In this document: positions 23,201-38,200 of the stretch, one piece after another
How positions within the stretch are numbered: position 1 is the stretch's first letter
How the letters are laid out: each line of letters starts with the position of its first letter
Assembly: GCF_963576615.1 (NCBI RefSeq)
Contig: NC_088708.1
Location: 48,533,196-48,597,195 of the forward strand
From: Watersipora subatra
Taxonomy: Eukaryota; Bryozoa; Gymnolaemata; Cheilostomatida; Watersiporidae
DNA: 64,000 nucleotides
Reading direction: 5' to 3'
Notes under the pieces: generated by a model
What the model saw: the letters and a program-made list of their open reading frames with translations, nothing else
Databases searched by the model: none
What the model was told of the DNA's origin: nothing
Position numbers and translations under genes: made by a program

Positions 23201-26200
23201 TGATTTAGCTCTAAATGGCATCAGTGGGGTTTAGTTGTAGAACACAACTAGGTGTGCTCTCTGTCATAACTTGCTCCAGAGTCCAGAGTTTATCCTTCAT
23301 CTTATGGATTGCTACTACAAAATGTATTTGGTTTAGCCCATTCCCCTCCTTTGTACAATACGGGCGGTTCTATGACTAAGTTAAGACCTTAGTTCATTTT
23401 TTCTCCAAAGCTAACTTGGGTTATGGATGCTTCGATAGAATGTGAATCTAAATTTTCTGTGTAACATTGATAACAAGCTTGAGAGAAATACATTCTTGGT
23501 TACATCACTTTAACTTTGAACTTTGTCTCTACTCATCGTCTCTACAAGCAAGTTATGGAACAAAACGATACAGAAAGATTGTTTGACTCTGTTAAACGCT
23601 CCTACTGTACATGACCATTGTGAAATGTGATGGCACCAGAGAGTGTTTCTGTGGTGGAGTTGTGCTGTTAAACGCAAACAAATTTAAACATTTTGAACTC
23701 CTTTTAAGTATATTAATATACAGTTATAAATACAATACATATATATACATATAATAATATGTTATACAGTATTATATTATTCTATATTATATAACATTAT
23801 ACTACAACTAGTACGATAGCAGTCTCATGTGCTGTGAGAGATCATCATGTGTAATCACTATATCCATTATTATTTGATAAGCAGCAAGGTAACTGAGTGG
23901 TGTAGTGGTAGTGTGCTTGCCTTTGAATCTGAAACCTCAGGTTTGATTTCCATGCAAGGTAAATTTTTTCTAACATTATTAACGTGTTTTCGGATTGACT
24001 GACACGGCTCTTATTATAGTAAATATTTAACAATACAATTTTTTTGTATTTCACAATTTTTCAACACTCAGCAGGCTCTGCTAACAGTTTCAAGGCGAAA
24101 TAGTACCAGTAAAAGAATACATTTAATGTGATATTCTCACAAATGTAACTGGAAGCCTTTTTGTCAGTAATTATAATGACTAACTGTCAAAGCAATGTAA
24201 ATGCAGTTTCCAGTTGGTTAGCAGTTCTGACAAACTAGTTACCATGATGACCTTCACCTTTGTCAAGTTTGCATTGTTCTTGTTTAGCAGGCCATGGCCA
24301 GATTAGCAATAAGACTAGAGGGTAGAAAGAAACCTTCATACTTGTGCATGAGAACATAACATCTCTAAACAATAAACAGCAATGTAATTTGAAAAGGCTT
24401 GAACTGCATTCATTAGCAGAATATTTTGATTTAGATACAAGTCTATGAATTTTGATTGCCCAAACTGATTGCCCATATCAACCCCTTATATTATGCCCAT
24501 AATAAAATATTATTTCCTGTACAACAGGTTGCTTGGATGGATAAAATGGACAACGTCTTGTTCTATAATGAACAGCGTATAATAGACGACGAACGGTTTG
24601 AGATGTTGCACAGTGGCAACCAATGGAATCTTCAGATTAAAAATGTATCAACTTTGGATGGCGGCCAGTACAGATGTCTTCTAAACTCATCCCCGGTTCA
24701 GCTCAAATTCTCTGACCTCATTGTTTACAGTATGTAGAGATCATTGTACATAGCATTTTAATAGTGTGTTGGGTTTATTCTCAGTTGAAGTGGACCTTTA
24801 TCATTATGCCTCAAGTAGCGATGCTTGTATACAATCATAGGTCAGGAGCGTCTAATTTTCTTGTAAGAGGGATTATAAGGAATTAGAGATCTCCAAAACT
24901 AACATAAAATACTTATCATGCACCCATTACTTCATCATCCAGAGCTCATTGTAGATGTTATGAAGGTTTGGAGTAGCACTCAGTATAAACTCTGTGTGTA
25001 CTGTCTAATCGACAGTGAGGGTGAAGTTGGATAGGAGAGGTTTCCGTTTATACGAAATACTTGAAATCGCAAATGCTAGACCAGATGGTTATACAAGCAG
25101 CCTTAATATAAGAGCCTCGATACTCAGTGAAGGCAACAGAATATTCTAAATAAAGTTTATCTAGAAATTTATCTATTTAGTATTTGGAGCCATGCTTCTA
25201 ATCTAGACATTAAAGCTAAAAGTTAAAAAAAAAATGTCTGTAGTAGTGGGAGCAGCTGTGACCCATAGTTTTGAGCATTCGACCCATGAACATCATGTTG
25301 AGATCCAATCTCCAGAAAGGCCCATTGGTGGTAACAGATGAGGTATCTGACCTAACATTGCTCTCTCTCTCCCTCTTTCCGATGAGGGAGAGAGAGATGT
25401 CATATCTTTCTCTCTCCCTCTCTCCCTCTCTTTCTCCCTCTCTCCCTCTCTTTCTTTCTGCCAAACCAACTCATGTAGATTATTTGCATACTGACAAAAC
25501 AGACAATAACGTAACTAGAAAACATAACTTATAACTTAACACTTTGAAACCTGATGCTGAGATAATTTAGGGAGTTGTTTTCCCACCTGATCCTACTCCC
25601 GAGTACTCTACTCCTATTTCGTAGTTTGCCTTTGTTCTTTTGTACTTTCAGTTTATGCGACGTAAACTGCAAAATTTTGCTCGCTTTGTGCGATATACAT
25701 TTTCAGTATAGTTCTAAACTTTCAAGTCAATCCGACTTGAAAGTTCTTGAGATATTGCTGAAATACCTTCTAACTGTCTGAGAAATACAAAATGGCTGCT
25801 GATAGGACAACAGTTTCTAATGACATACTGGTTGAAATCTTTAGTAATCAAGGATCAAAATAGACCAAGCTAGAAAGCCTCTTCACTTCAGTTACAAAAG
25901 TTTTAGACTGAAACTATTTGTTTTTTATTCATAACAAATATTCACACTCTATCAGATTCGGCACACAGGCAATCAGTATGTTTTTAATGTTACCTCTAAA
26001 ACATCACATTTTTAAAAAGTACGAAAAGATTTTTTTACTATATTTGATTTCTGTTTATTTTATTATGTTCTACAAGCTTGTAGCTTCAAAATAGTATTCG
26101 GTTCATAAGGAATTGTGCTATTCTAAGTGCTTTCACATTCTAAGTGCCTTCACAGTTGTTATTACTGTCTAAGATCAAAGGACCTGCTTGTATATACAAG

Positions 26201-29200
26201 GTTAGGCTTCAAAGTGTTCAAGTTTTTCAATTAGTCTGTTACATAGTTTAATAATGCATTCTTGTTAATACTATATATAATTACCTGAAGTATTCATCGC
26301 TAAGTCTCTTGGGCTGTTTTTATACGAATCTTTGCTCAATTATGCAATGGTTTTAATACATAAAGTAAATGTTGAAATTAATTAACTTTGTCTATTAATT
26401 TTGAGATGTAAAGTCAAACTTTGACATACAAAGTTAATCCGTTTGAATATTCTCTTCATACGTAATTGCTAAGTTTAGCGGTCACCGATCAGAGTACCGA
26501 GTAGTCTGTCGTCTGACAGGTGATCACTTAACTAGAGTTAAGTGAGAAAATAATCAACAGTAACAGCTCTTTAACATACGATGTTTCTAATTTGCTATCT
26601 GAGACACGGTACGTTAACCTCCTCTGTCATAACTGGGATATCATTGTCACCACTCCAACTTACCTGTTCAGATACAAATGCTGAAATTCTACTGTTTACC
26701 ATCAATATAATATTTAATGTGGTTCTATGTGAGATTGGAAAAATAAATTTATATGATGTGTAAACATAGCCATAAAACGAAACAGAGCTCACTGGTTAAG
26801 AAAATAGACTAGAGCTAAGTGTTAGTGTCCTATCAATAACCTACTTTGGCATGTTCAGTAAAATAGTATTCGATATTTATCTATGCGATCTCATCTTCAA
26901 ATGGTTCACTATCGCTGAGTAGTTTGTCTGCAACTCACAAATTACTCAAAAGTAGGTAAGGCATAAGCTCTTAGTTACGTAAGTTGTCCCTGAACTTGAA
27001 AAAGTAGATTTTGATATTTATGCTTTTGGATGGTGAAAGGTACCCTTACCATGGGCAGGTCAACAGCATGGATTTAAAAAAATAAAGACATATTTTAAGC
27101 TCATTCGAACATCTTAACATAGGAATAAAGACAGCAGACGTGTTGTCGGAAAATCAATAAAATGACTTTGCATTTATTCATGCCCGGCAGCACAGTGCTG
27201 ACATAGCCTGAAGTGTTTTAATTGACGTTGGCTTCCGATTGTCGGCATGTCTCCAAGGGTCTTTTTCCTTTCCCTCTTCCTTACACTCAGTCTATTCTTC
27301 TCTGCTGCCTGACATCTTGAGTCTCCGACATGGAAACATATTTATTGTTAAGGTATAATAAGCAAGCGTTGTTTATATCAACCAATTGACAATACTGCTG
27401 TTTGGTATAATACTTTGGTCTCAATACGGTTTACACACATTTGTAATAATGATTAGTCCAAAGAGATAGCGTGTGCAGTTCATTACCTAAATGCAGCAGC
27501 CTTTATCTAATAAATTGGAATGTTTTTAACCATTCAAATTTAAAGTCACAGTTCATTTCAAAATGTAACTTTTTTTTGTAACAATTGAAACCAATTGATA
27601 TAATAGAGCAAAAGTTTTAAATTGTGAGTACTTTTAAAAATGCATCAGCAGCATTTTTTGGTTGTAGTGTTTGAGAATTTTTCAGAGCCACCAAAGATAG
27701 ACAGAGTGGCGTCGAGCCAAAACATTATAGCTGATGAGGGTATGAACGTAACACTCATATGCAACGCCTCTGGATACCCTCAGCCCAAATACAAATGGTC
27801 TGTTATGAAGACAGACGATTCTCGACAGCCTGAAGGTGAAAAGATTTATCTATTATATTTCACGGAGTTGTCTGACCATGGTCTGGTATCATATTCTATA
27901 TCATAATGATGCTTTCAAAGGATTTTTTAATCACCAATAACTAAGTTTCTGTAAGGCTCCAATTGGTGAAATATTTTGTTGCTATTGTATTTTGGTGCAT
28001 TGTATGGTATACTTTAAGGAGTTGTCTGACCATGCTATGGTATATATTCAAATGTATATAATGTATGTTCATATATATATTACTTTATTGGGAAATAATT
28101 TCATTTTAAACAGAAAGGTCTTCAAAATTATGCCATACAAAAATCATAAAAGAAAAACAAGGACAACCGTTTGCTAATAAAACCAAATAAATGGTTGGAC
28201 ATATGGTATTCTATATCAAGACAAGGCTTTTAAAAGATCTTTGTACGTATCCAGTCACAAGGTTTCTGTAAAGCTACACTTTATGAAATGTTTTGTTGCA
28301 TTTTGGTACATTAAGTAATGCTGGAATTGTCTATACACTAAAGTTGGCTGACGTACTGTTAAAGGATAACCAACAATTGATGTTATAGTAGTGTCAAGGT
28401 AGTACTGTGGAGCTCAAATCAATCTACTAAAGCGAACTGATATTAATTATTGAACCATTTGAATATTTTATTCGATGTCTGTGAGAGTTCACAGAGTATT
28501 TAGAAAGATACAACTCTGTACACAAAGTGTAGTAATTAGCACAGTTTAAAGAGCCATAGCGCTTCAATACACTGACTCAGTGCTGTATTTTGACCCAGTT
28601 TCTGGCACCCCATCACTTCGTGAGAACTTTGTTTGTGATCAATCTTGCATGACTCGCTCATCTTCATATATTGACCTAATCTTTTGACCTAACACCCTTT
28701 TATGGGAACATAGCAGTGATGTTATCATTTAATGTATGTGTATGCTTTGCTCTGAGAAGACATAGTAATGCTGTAAAAACAAGCGTTATGATTATTCTGT
28801 TAGGAGATTAGTTGCAGACTCTAGCTATAAATCCATCAATTCAGTAGCTTCATTACAAATTAATGTTGTATGTACATTATATTGTGTTGGCAAATGTCTT
28901 CAGTCAAAAAGTAGTATGTTGATATTCAGCGCAATACGATCATCTACACATGTATATATACTGCTAATAAGATATTGAAAGCCTTAGAGGGGTTTTTAGT
29001 TTAATTACTCTCACTAAAGGTTTTTTTATTGAATAATGAGTTATCATTAATAATTGTTTCCGGACCATATTTACTGGATTGTGTTGGCAACAAAGCAATT
29101 GATTGTATTTCATTGCGCATATTATTGTACCCTGTAAAATTATAAAAGCAAGATGTACTAAAAGAAATGATAGCAAAACACATAAGTGCTTGTAAATAAA

Positions 29201-32200
29201 ATACACAAAACAATAAAACAGAGTACATTGACATGTGGTTATATGATTGATTATATAATAGGCATAAGGCTAAAAGCTACACTCCCTTCCTTGCATAATG
29301 AATGTAGTACATTGTGATACAATACAAGCATTTAATAGCAAAATATGCATTAAAACTTTAAAACAAACTCAAAAGATAATAAAATGTATGCGATAGATAG
29401 TAGATATTAACTTACAATTCCTGGTCTCTTCCAGTTTCAGTTGTCCAGAAATATAAGATATAAAGAAATAAAAGATAATATTTGTTTGCTAAATAACTGT
29501 TTCTTTAGCTTGAAGTTTATACCAACTTCTTTGCCCTAGAGGCAGCAGCTAAGTCCTGCAGAGTGACCTGACTTTTTGGTCATGTTACCATGAATGGACA
29601 ACAAAATTGTTGTTTGCCTGGTGAGGGCAATTGAGGACAAGAATGCAAAAACTATTAAAGTCTGTTGAAGCTATAACATCAATTGGCCTGATTCATCCCA
29701 ATACAATAATATAGTCACAAATTCAAACTTCCACCAATCAAACTCAAATCATACTGTATATTTGATAATTTGGTCAATAAATAATATAACAATATAATAA
29801 ATTTATGTTACATGAGTTTTATCAGAGTGGATTAGCAAATTATAGCTATAATATAACAAATTTTTGTTGTATGGGTTGTATCGAAGCTTATTCGTAAATT
29901 AGCTAAATACACCATATCAGGTTCATACGTTAACTTGGCAAATAAAACAAGCTAAAATGCATAAGCTAGAAAATTGGTATAAATTTTAATTAATAAGTGA
30001 AAGCATCAGCATACTGAGTTTAGTTTTACAATGTATGCAGGCCCATATTAAAGATAAAGTACCCGTACCAAATTGTTTTTAGACAAAATTGACATTTCCT
30101 ATAATTCTTGCAATATTATTATTAATTCATATTATTCTTATGCAATTCTTATACTATCTTTAATGTTGTGTTTTAGTGAAATGCAACTTTACGACAAAAC
30201 CTGGTGAGTTCTTCACATATATAGCTAAAATCAAATTTCTGTAAATTTACGTCTACTAATACAAACACAAGAATATCACCCGTTTTATTTCATTATTAAT
30301 TACATTACCCTTCCTTCTACTAATCCCACCCTCAGTTTCTTATTCACCTTCATTTGCTTTTATAGCACAAAAAAGCCTTTTCACAGGAGTTTTGTTGAGG
30401 ATGAAATTATGCTACTGATAATTATCACATCTTAATAATGCAATTTTATCTTTGTATGATTTCAATTGGGAGTTGTCTTCTTGCCCTCACTAAGTGAAAT
30501 GTTCACTATTATTTGTCTGATATAGGTCAGAACGAAAATATTATTGTGGTTTTATTGAAGTAAAGAAAATTTTTAAGGGCCTACAGCTTTAGCAATATTC
30601 AAGAAGTTTTGATTTATAAGATACTGTCAAACCTGCTCTCAAGTTGCTTTCACTTATTGTGATAGGACAACTCCAAAGACTTTGACAAGAAGTTACAGCT
30701 CGCAGTGGTAAACACTATTCAAGTTTTTGTTTACGCAGCCTAGCAGTACAACGTTGTGTTGCCGTTAGCATGGCCAGACTGAAAAATGTAAATTACATCT
30801 AAAAGAGACATACATTTTACCTTATTTGTTTTAAAGCTGCCCAACATTTTGTGGGGAGTTCATTTTATTTTTAGACGAAAAGTTTTTTCTTTGTAGCATA
30901 TCGCGCTGATTTTAGTATCCATAATTATCTAAATTTCTCATTTTTTACAAATCTATGCATTCACAAGAAAATGCGTGTAAAATATACAGTTTAACCCATC
31001 ACTAGATATTATTTATTTTTTGGTAATGTGCCTCGCCTCATTTTAATTTACTATCATTTTCTTTATGAAAGTGTACGAGTTTAAAGAATTTTATAGTTAA
31101 ATTTTTAAGGAAACAAAACTCTGATAAAGGTGGCTGCTTTTGTTTTATTAGTTTTGCTGCCTCTATTCCATGAGGCCATATAAAAAGAGTCTCTGAAGCA
31201 CAAATGAACATATTCGGCACATCATTAATCTATATATATATTTCTCACAGTTTGTCATCTGTTTTCTGTCATCTGTTTTCGATATGTCCAGCTATAGCTA
31301 TTACTAGAATTAGAATCAAGAATCCATACCGATGAAGAATTGATTTCGGACCCTCCCATTCGCCAGTCCGACGCCGTACCAATTAAGCTACAGAGATTCA
31401 TTTTTTCACTAGCTGAAATAAGTTGCTATATGGGAGCAAATACCATGACGCAGCGTCATGGTGGACCGTCATTAGAAGCCATATGGTAGCACTTATTAGT
31501 AGGCCTAAGCTTATTGAAATTTTCCATTGGCATTGTGCCAGGCTAATAGCAAATGGCAGGCAACTCTCATTACTTCTCATTGTTTATAAGCTGATTTTTA
31601 ATACCTGGGAAGCAATGCCGGGAAGCACAGCTAGTCTGTATATATATTTCAAGGTTTGTCTGTCATTTGTCTGTCCAGCTGGTTAAAATCTGGAAAAGGA
31701 CAATGCGCTTTGTATTGGATTCAAACTCACAAAGATGGCAAGGTATATTTGTAAACAAGCTCACCTAACCACAAGGTTAAGCCGTTTTCACCATTTACCT
31801 CGCTCTTACCATATACTATATATCCTTTCTGTGATTGGACGCACTAAATTATTAATCTATACAGTCTGCCCTCAGGTCACGATATATATGTTATAAAATT
31901 TTTTAAACTTTACTCTAAGGACCTTTATGTTTTTTTGTTCTCCCCAGACACGAATGACTTTTTTGCCATACGACATCAACAAAAAGTTCTCTCGAAATTA
32001 AAATTTAACTGTCGTTGTGTACTGATTACGACGAAATAGCAAAAATGCCGATATGCTATTCACTGAAATCCCTCCCATAACGCCTAAAAGAGATACATGT
32101 ACATATACTGTACATGTACATGTATATGTTGCTCGCTGTTTCAGTTTAGCATTATTTATTAAAATTAATTGGAAAACAGATAGGTGATAAAAATTTAGTT

Positions 32201-35200
32201 TAAAAGTTGAAGTATAGTAAAATACATTCTAAAACTTAGCTTTAACTATGCGTTTGGTAAACTAAATTCATTTAAGTTAAATTCAATGTTGATGTGATAA
32301 GTCTGTTTCGAAGGTAAGTACTCCCCACGGTACATACTGCACATAGTTCCTTGTAATGTTACATTTTCTTGCAGATCATAACCACTAAATATACTAAAGT
32401 TATTGTAGGTAACTGTAGTTACTATCGTTAACATGTTTTTCCGTTACTATTTTTTAATATGTACAGTATGTATATAAAATGTTGATGATTTCACCAGGGG
32501 TTGTTTGCATTAGATAATTACTATGAGTTTCTATACCACTCTATATGATACTTCTGTTGAAACACTAAAACAAATTAAATCATATAATTGCTTAGCAAAT
32601 AGTTTTTCATTGTAATTGTAGCAAACAGACTTTATTTAGCCATAATTATTTTACATTTTCATTTAAACACCTTTACGTTGTTTTATTCTTTCTCTTAATC
32701 TATTTCAAAAAACACTTTTTTCATGACATGAAATTTAAAAGTTACAGTTATTTCAAAAAGTTTGAAAACCTTTACAATATGTTTTATTTTTTCTCCTAAT
32801 TGATTTGAACTGCACAAAACATTTTACTCAGGATATGAAGTTTGAAAGTTAAAATGGTAACTGCTGTTACATGTTAAATGAAAATAAATTTTCTGTGCAA
32901 AGACTTTTTTATTTCGCGGGCAATACCAGATATTCAACTAGTATTTATATAAGAGTTTTATTTATTGAGTACAAGAGATAATATTTTATGAAAATCACAA
33001 AAATTCACTCTATGTAGAAAACATATTATATTATTAATTTCTCTTAGTCAATTGCTTTTATGTCAGCTACTCTTAAGCGCAAAGAGAGAAAAAAACTGCT
33101 TATTAATATTCCCCTCTCTTATTAATGCTGACATATTTTCTTACCACAGACACATGGCGCCTATTGCTGTTACATGGTGCGCATTGAACGGCCTTACAGC
33201 AAATAAGCAGTGTGATAGCACACCTACCCTCTGTTTGAATTATTTTTATTTGTAGCATTTTATTTGATAATTTATGTTTCTGCACTTACCGCAGTGCTGT
33301 TTTGGTGCTAAATTCATGTTTGTTGGTTGACAAAAGTTGAAATTACAACTTTGCACTTGACAGTCGCTATGGACATGAAGACTTGAACATAAAATTATAA
33401 AAATATTTAATAGTGGCACTACATTATTTTACATTCTCTAAAGATTTTAGGCTGACAAAGGCTATTGACACTGGTAAGCGTTTTAACTAGCAGCATACCG
33501 ATTTGTTGTCACCTGTTTACAGCATTCATACTGGTTTAGACAACTTGACTAGTTTTATAGGGGCCGCATTTACCTGATTCAGGTTCTCAAGAGGTGAAAG
33601 GTCAAACAACCAGTTTTGTTTAAACTGCAACTGTTTACTTAAAGCATATAATGGGTAAATTAAAATATTTTTTTGGGTGTTTTTAAAAGTGTTTTTTGCA
33701 GTTGCTGTTAAATTGCATTTTATTTTTAGTTGATAATTGTTCTAATAATAATGTTGGTATTAATAATCTTGTTAATAATATGTTGGTATTATAAAATATA
33801 TCCAGGTTTTATTGTTCAATAAATTATGCTGCAACTGTGACTCTTCAGGCTTTTGGCGATTTTATAGATTCCAAATTTTTCTGTAGAAATAAGAGAAAAA
33901 TTTTTTATTATTTTTGAAATGCTCAAAAAAAGTTTTGTATGTATATCGGTTTATATATATGTATGTCGGTTGTTAGGAAACACATAAATTTGAATGAAAT
34001 ACCAAAGTGTTTATTTGACATCTATGACTAGTTTTTATTCTAACACACAGATATCCCGGGACCAGAGGATGGACAGGTTATCACAATCTATAACACACAG
34101 CGGAACTGTGAGGACATATACATCTGTACAGCGGATAACGGCTATGGAGCCGGTGACCAGCTTCAGATTTCAGTAAAAGTTACATGTAAGTTTTTACAGT
34201 ATGTCCTAGAGTTTGGTGATTGTACCTGGGTGAGCACTGATGTACTGTATGCAGAGCTCTGCCATAATCTGGTCTGTCAGTCAAATGCTACCTGCTACGG
34301 GTAATTTGGTATCACCTGTTCATGAGGTGGGCGGACAGCGACTAAACGATCAACCCTCATAAAGGGCCAATGCGGTGCCCAGTGTAACAGATGAACTGGA
34401 CAGCCTAACAGAATCGAAAAAACATTTACAAAAGCTCTGCTGTATACAAGTGATGCACTATGGCAGCATTTAGATGGCAGCATTTAGATGACGAGGATAA
34501 AGAAACCTATCTATCAGGCGGCCGCTGTAATAGAATGACAATGCTAGCATGTCTTAACCGGTTCTTGCCCGCTAGATACCATTTTTTCTTGCTGAGTGAG
34601 TGAATCGGGTCAGGCGAAAACCAGAAATCACTTCAACAAACACATGCAATTCTATGGAATAAATGGCATCACCTCGACTGACTGCAAGAGAGATAGTCCG
34701 GTGTGCTGCTTCCATGAATACCTGCTTATCATCTATCTCATCAGTGTTGACCTACTTCTTTGAAAAATATTACCATTTGTTTGGCAGAATTTAGTGTATA
34801 GGAAAACCATCAAAACTTTGCATACATCTTTCTACATAAATACTTCCTGTTGTTCTGTACTCTTTATGTTTCTAGGGATTCAAACGGAGTTTGGCATTTC
34901 AAGATTCTGGAGAAATCACAAAAATGTTTTTTCATAAAAAAAGTTGAAATTAAAAAGATTAAAGGCAAAACTAAATAACTTGACATTCGTTATTATTTTT
35001 TCGCATTAAATACTCAAAATTATTCTAAAATTTTGAAAATCACAACAAGCTTCACTGAATTTCTATCGTTAAACCGGCACAAAAACAACTCGCATAAAAT
35101 ACCTGCAAATAAGACAATATTTGTTCAAATTCTGCAATAATCGGAGCCAAACAAAATGTATAAAGTTCTTAGTTAATTTCTCTTTGTCTCTCAATACTTT

Positions 35201-38200
35201 GTCAAAGTTCTTTTAATAAAGTGGTTGATGTACTTTAATCAAGTTTAAAGTACATGACTTATCATATTAGTGATAATTAATAAAATACAAAATTAAGATG
35301 GTACTGTAATAAAAGCCTTCATTGCCTTACTGATGAGACCAACAGGTTTAATTTTGTTGTTTTTTGCTGCTGATCCGCTGTACTATAGCAAACTAAGTGA
35401 ATTGTTTATTTTTTCAAGTTCCACCAAACATATCTCTGCCAAATAAAAAACTCTACCACACTGTTGGAGGGCAGACTGTACTCTCATGTGAAGTTGATGC
35501 CTTCCCTCTCGGTGTCATGTACTGGACCAAAGATGGAGCGAAAATAAAGGACAGTACACAAAGTGAGGGCAGTCGGAAATACAAATATAGCTTTGAGGTA
35601 TGTATCTGTACTTTATTACATCGCTAAAATATATGAGATAACAAATAGGGACCCCGGATTTTATGCAAATTATTGCAAGACAAACAACTTTATTTTAATC
35701 AGCAGTAGTCTCCCCATGATAAAGTTTATACTACTCTGACATCCTTGTGCATGAACATAAAAGCTGGCCAATAAGAAATGCAAAGTATTATTGTTACAAT
35801 TAAGTAGTAGAATATCTACTCAAATGACGAGCCAATTTAATGTTTTTTCGGTTTTTATCTAATGTTTTCAAGTATTACTAAACAGCGAATAGAAAACCTT
35901 CCTGATTTAAGATGCCCTAGCAACATGGAAACTGATAACTTGTAAAGTTTTTTGCTATGTACTCCTACATGAAGTCGGCAAAACCTGAATGCAATATTGA
36001 ATTAAGGCTAGAGAGTGGACGAGCAATGAAAATCCAAAATTAGTTTTTACATAAACCTAATTATGAAAAGTTGTTTTGCATAAAGTTTATACAATTTTTA
36101 CATCATAACTCTATTAGCAAATGTTTCAGCGATTTTCTACTATCATCAAATAAATTAGAAAGTAATTCCAGTAGAGATAAAAAACAGCCGCTGTAGCTCT
36201 TGGAGTTAAATTCATTGTCACGGATTTCAATAAATTTATTTCCAATGTTCATTGTTATTGGGACGAGAATAAAGTTTAAAGTGTGCTTCTTTTCTATGGA
36301 GACAGACTTAAACGAAAATAGATAACACTTTGAAGCATAGTCTCTAGTTTAACTTCAGAAGCACTTGTCTGGTCTTGACATGCCATAGGAGCACTTGTCT
36401 GGTCTTGACATACCATAGGAACACTTGTTTAGTCTTAACGTGCTATAGAGGCACTTGTCTATTTCTATTTTTATGAGCTCTAGGAGTGCGTGTCTAGTCT
36501 TGATGAACCATAGGGGAATTGTCTATTTTTGATGTGCTTTAGGAACGCTTGTCTAGTCTTGCTGTGCCATATGGGCATTTGTCCATTTATAAAGTACTTT
36601 AGGAGCACTTGCCTATAGTGTTGACATGCCATATGGGCACTTGTCTTTTTTCGATGTACTTTAGGATCACTTGTCTAGTCTTGACGTGTCATAAGGGCCC
36701 CTACCTGCATACCCTTTCCTATGATTTGTTCAAAAAAAGCCGCCATTGCTGATGTTTCTCAATTGTTGAGACCTAGAAATATATGTAAACTTGGATTTGT
36801 ACTACACCCACCACGCTCAATAATAGGTTCAGGCACATTAGTTCTTTTATTGATTATAGGAGTTTGTGGAATGATCTAGTAAACACTTTTTTAAAACTTA
36901 TCAAATGGGCATGTTGTATGGTTAGCGATTAACATTAAACATTGATGAAGAACTGAAGTTATATTTTAGAACAATGATCAACATATATATTGTAATATAG
37001 AAATGAAATATAGTGGTTGTTCTTGGATGAGGTTATTGGTGGTTTTTATGAATGCTGTGAACAAAGCATAGAAGTGTCTCCCACCACTACATGAAAACAC
37101 AGAAAAAATAATCTGCTGTATGACGTTTTGTCACTACAAGTTTTATGTAATTTCTTGTTTCTACTTTGAACCAGCTTACCAGGAAAGGAAGGCCTGTTCA
37201 CACACGCATGCTACTTTCCAACTTTTGATAATTTATTTTGCTGTATGTGACCAGTTCAACATCACAATCACAGTATAACTACTGAGAAGTATTCTAGGGA
37301 GAGCTGTGAAATATTTGTGAACTAGGATTAATATGACATAGAGGTATACCTACTGCGGATACGACCTTTGTGATTCACCACTTTACATAGAAAGAGAAAG
37401 AGAGAGAAGGAGAAAGAGAGAGAGAGGGGGAGAAAGGGAGAGAGAGGGGGGGGGCAAAGAAAGAGAGAGGTAGAGAAGGAGAGAGAGGGAGAGTGAGAGG
37501 GAGAGAGTGAGAAAGGGAGGGAGAGAAGAAGAGAGGGAGAGTGAGAGAAAGAGGGAGAGAGGGCAAGAGAGAGTGAGAGAGGGAGGGAGAGAAGGAGAAA
37601 GGGAGAAAGGGAGGGAGAGAGGGAGAAAGGGAGGGAGAGAAGGAAAGAGGGAGAAAGGGAGAGAGAGTGAGAGAGAGATGGAAAGAAGGCGAGAGAGAAA
37701 GAGAGAAGAAAAGAGAGAGAGAGAGAGAGAAGGAGAGAAAGAAGGAGGGGGGGGGAGAGAAAAGGAGATAGCAAGAGAGCGAGGTAGAAAAATGTAGAAA
37801 AAACAACAAGAGGAGAGGGTGAGAATGGGGGAGAGGGAGGGAAGAAAGGCAGTGCTGGAGAAAAGAAAAAGCTGTCTTACACCTTCTCACTTGTCAAAAT
37901 AGCAGACTGCAGTTTGTTAAGACCAAGTGAGCTTGCTTCATTATTTGGAAAAGTGAAGAGTTAGGGAAGGTGGCAAACCAAAATAATGTTGTTAACACAG
38001 CACAGGGTTGGCAATGTTCAGCAACTTGCAGTTCTGCATCTTACTAAATGAAGAGTATCTATGACAAGGGTTAGTAAACCCTAACAGACTTTCAAAGGGG
38101 CTCAAACTTGTTTATGTATCCTTTAAAACAACTTGCTTTGAGAATTCGGTTTTATGTTTTATAATGAAATGTTTTGACTATTTTTAGGAGTCAGAATCGG

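Noticed and set aside
30527-30561. Mini-exon in intron 4 of the Ig gene
   Set aside because: The acceptor gatatag and donor gtaaag would give a phase that does not join exon 5. Direct joining of exon 4 to exon 5 gives a normal Ig2 length.
37328-37890. Long Ser/Leu/Pro and Arg/Glu reading frames
   Set aside because: They arise from the purine-rich GA tract; frames are open on both strands only because of low complexity.
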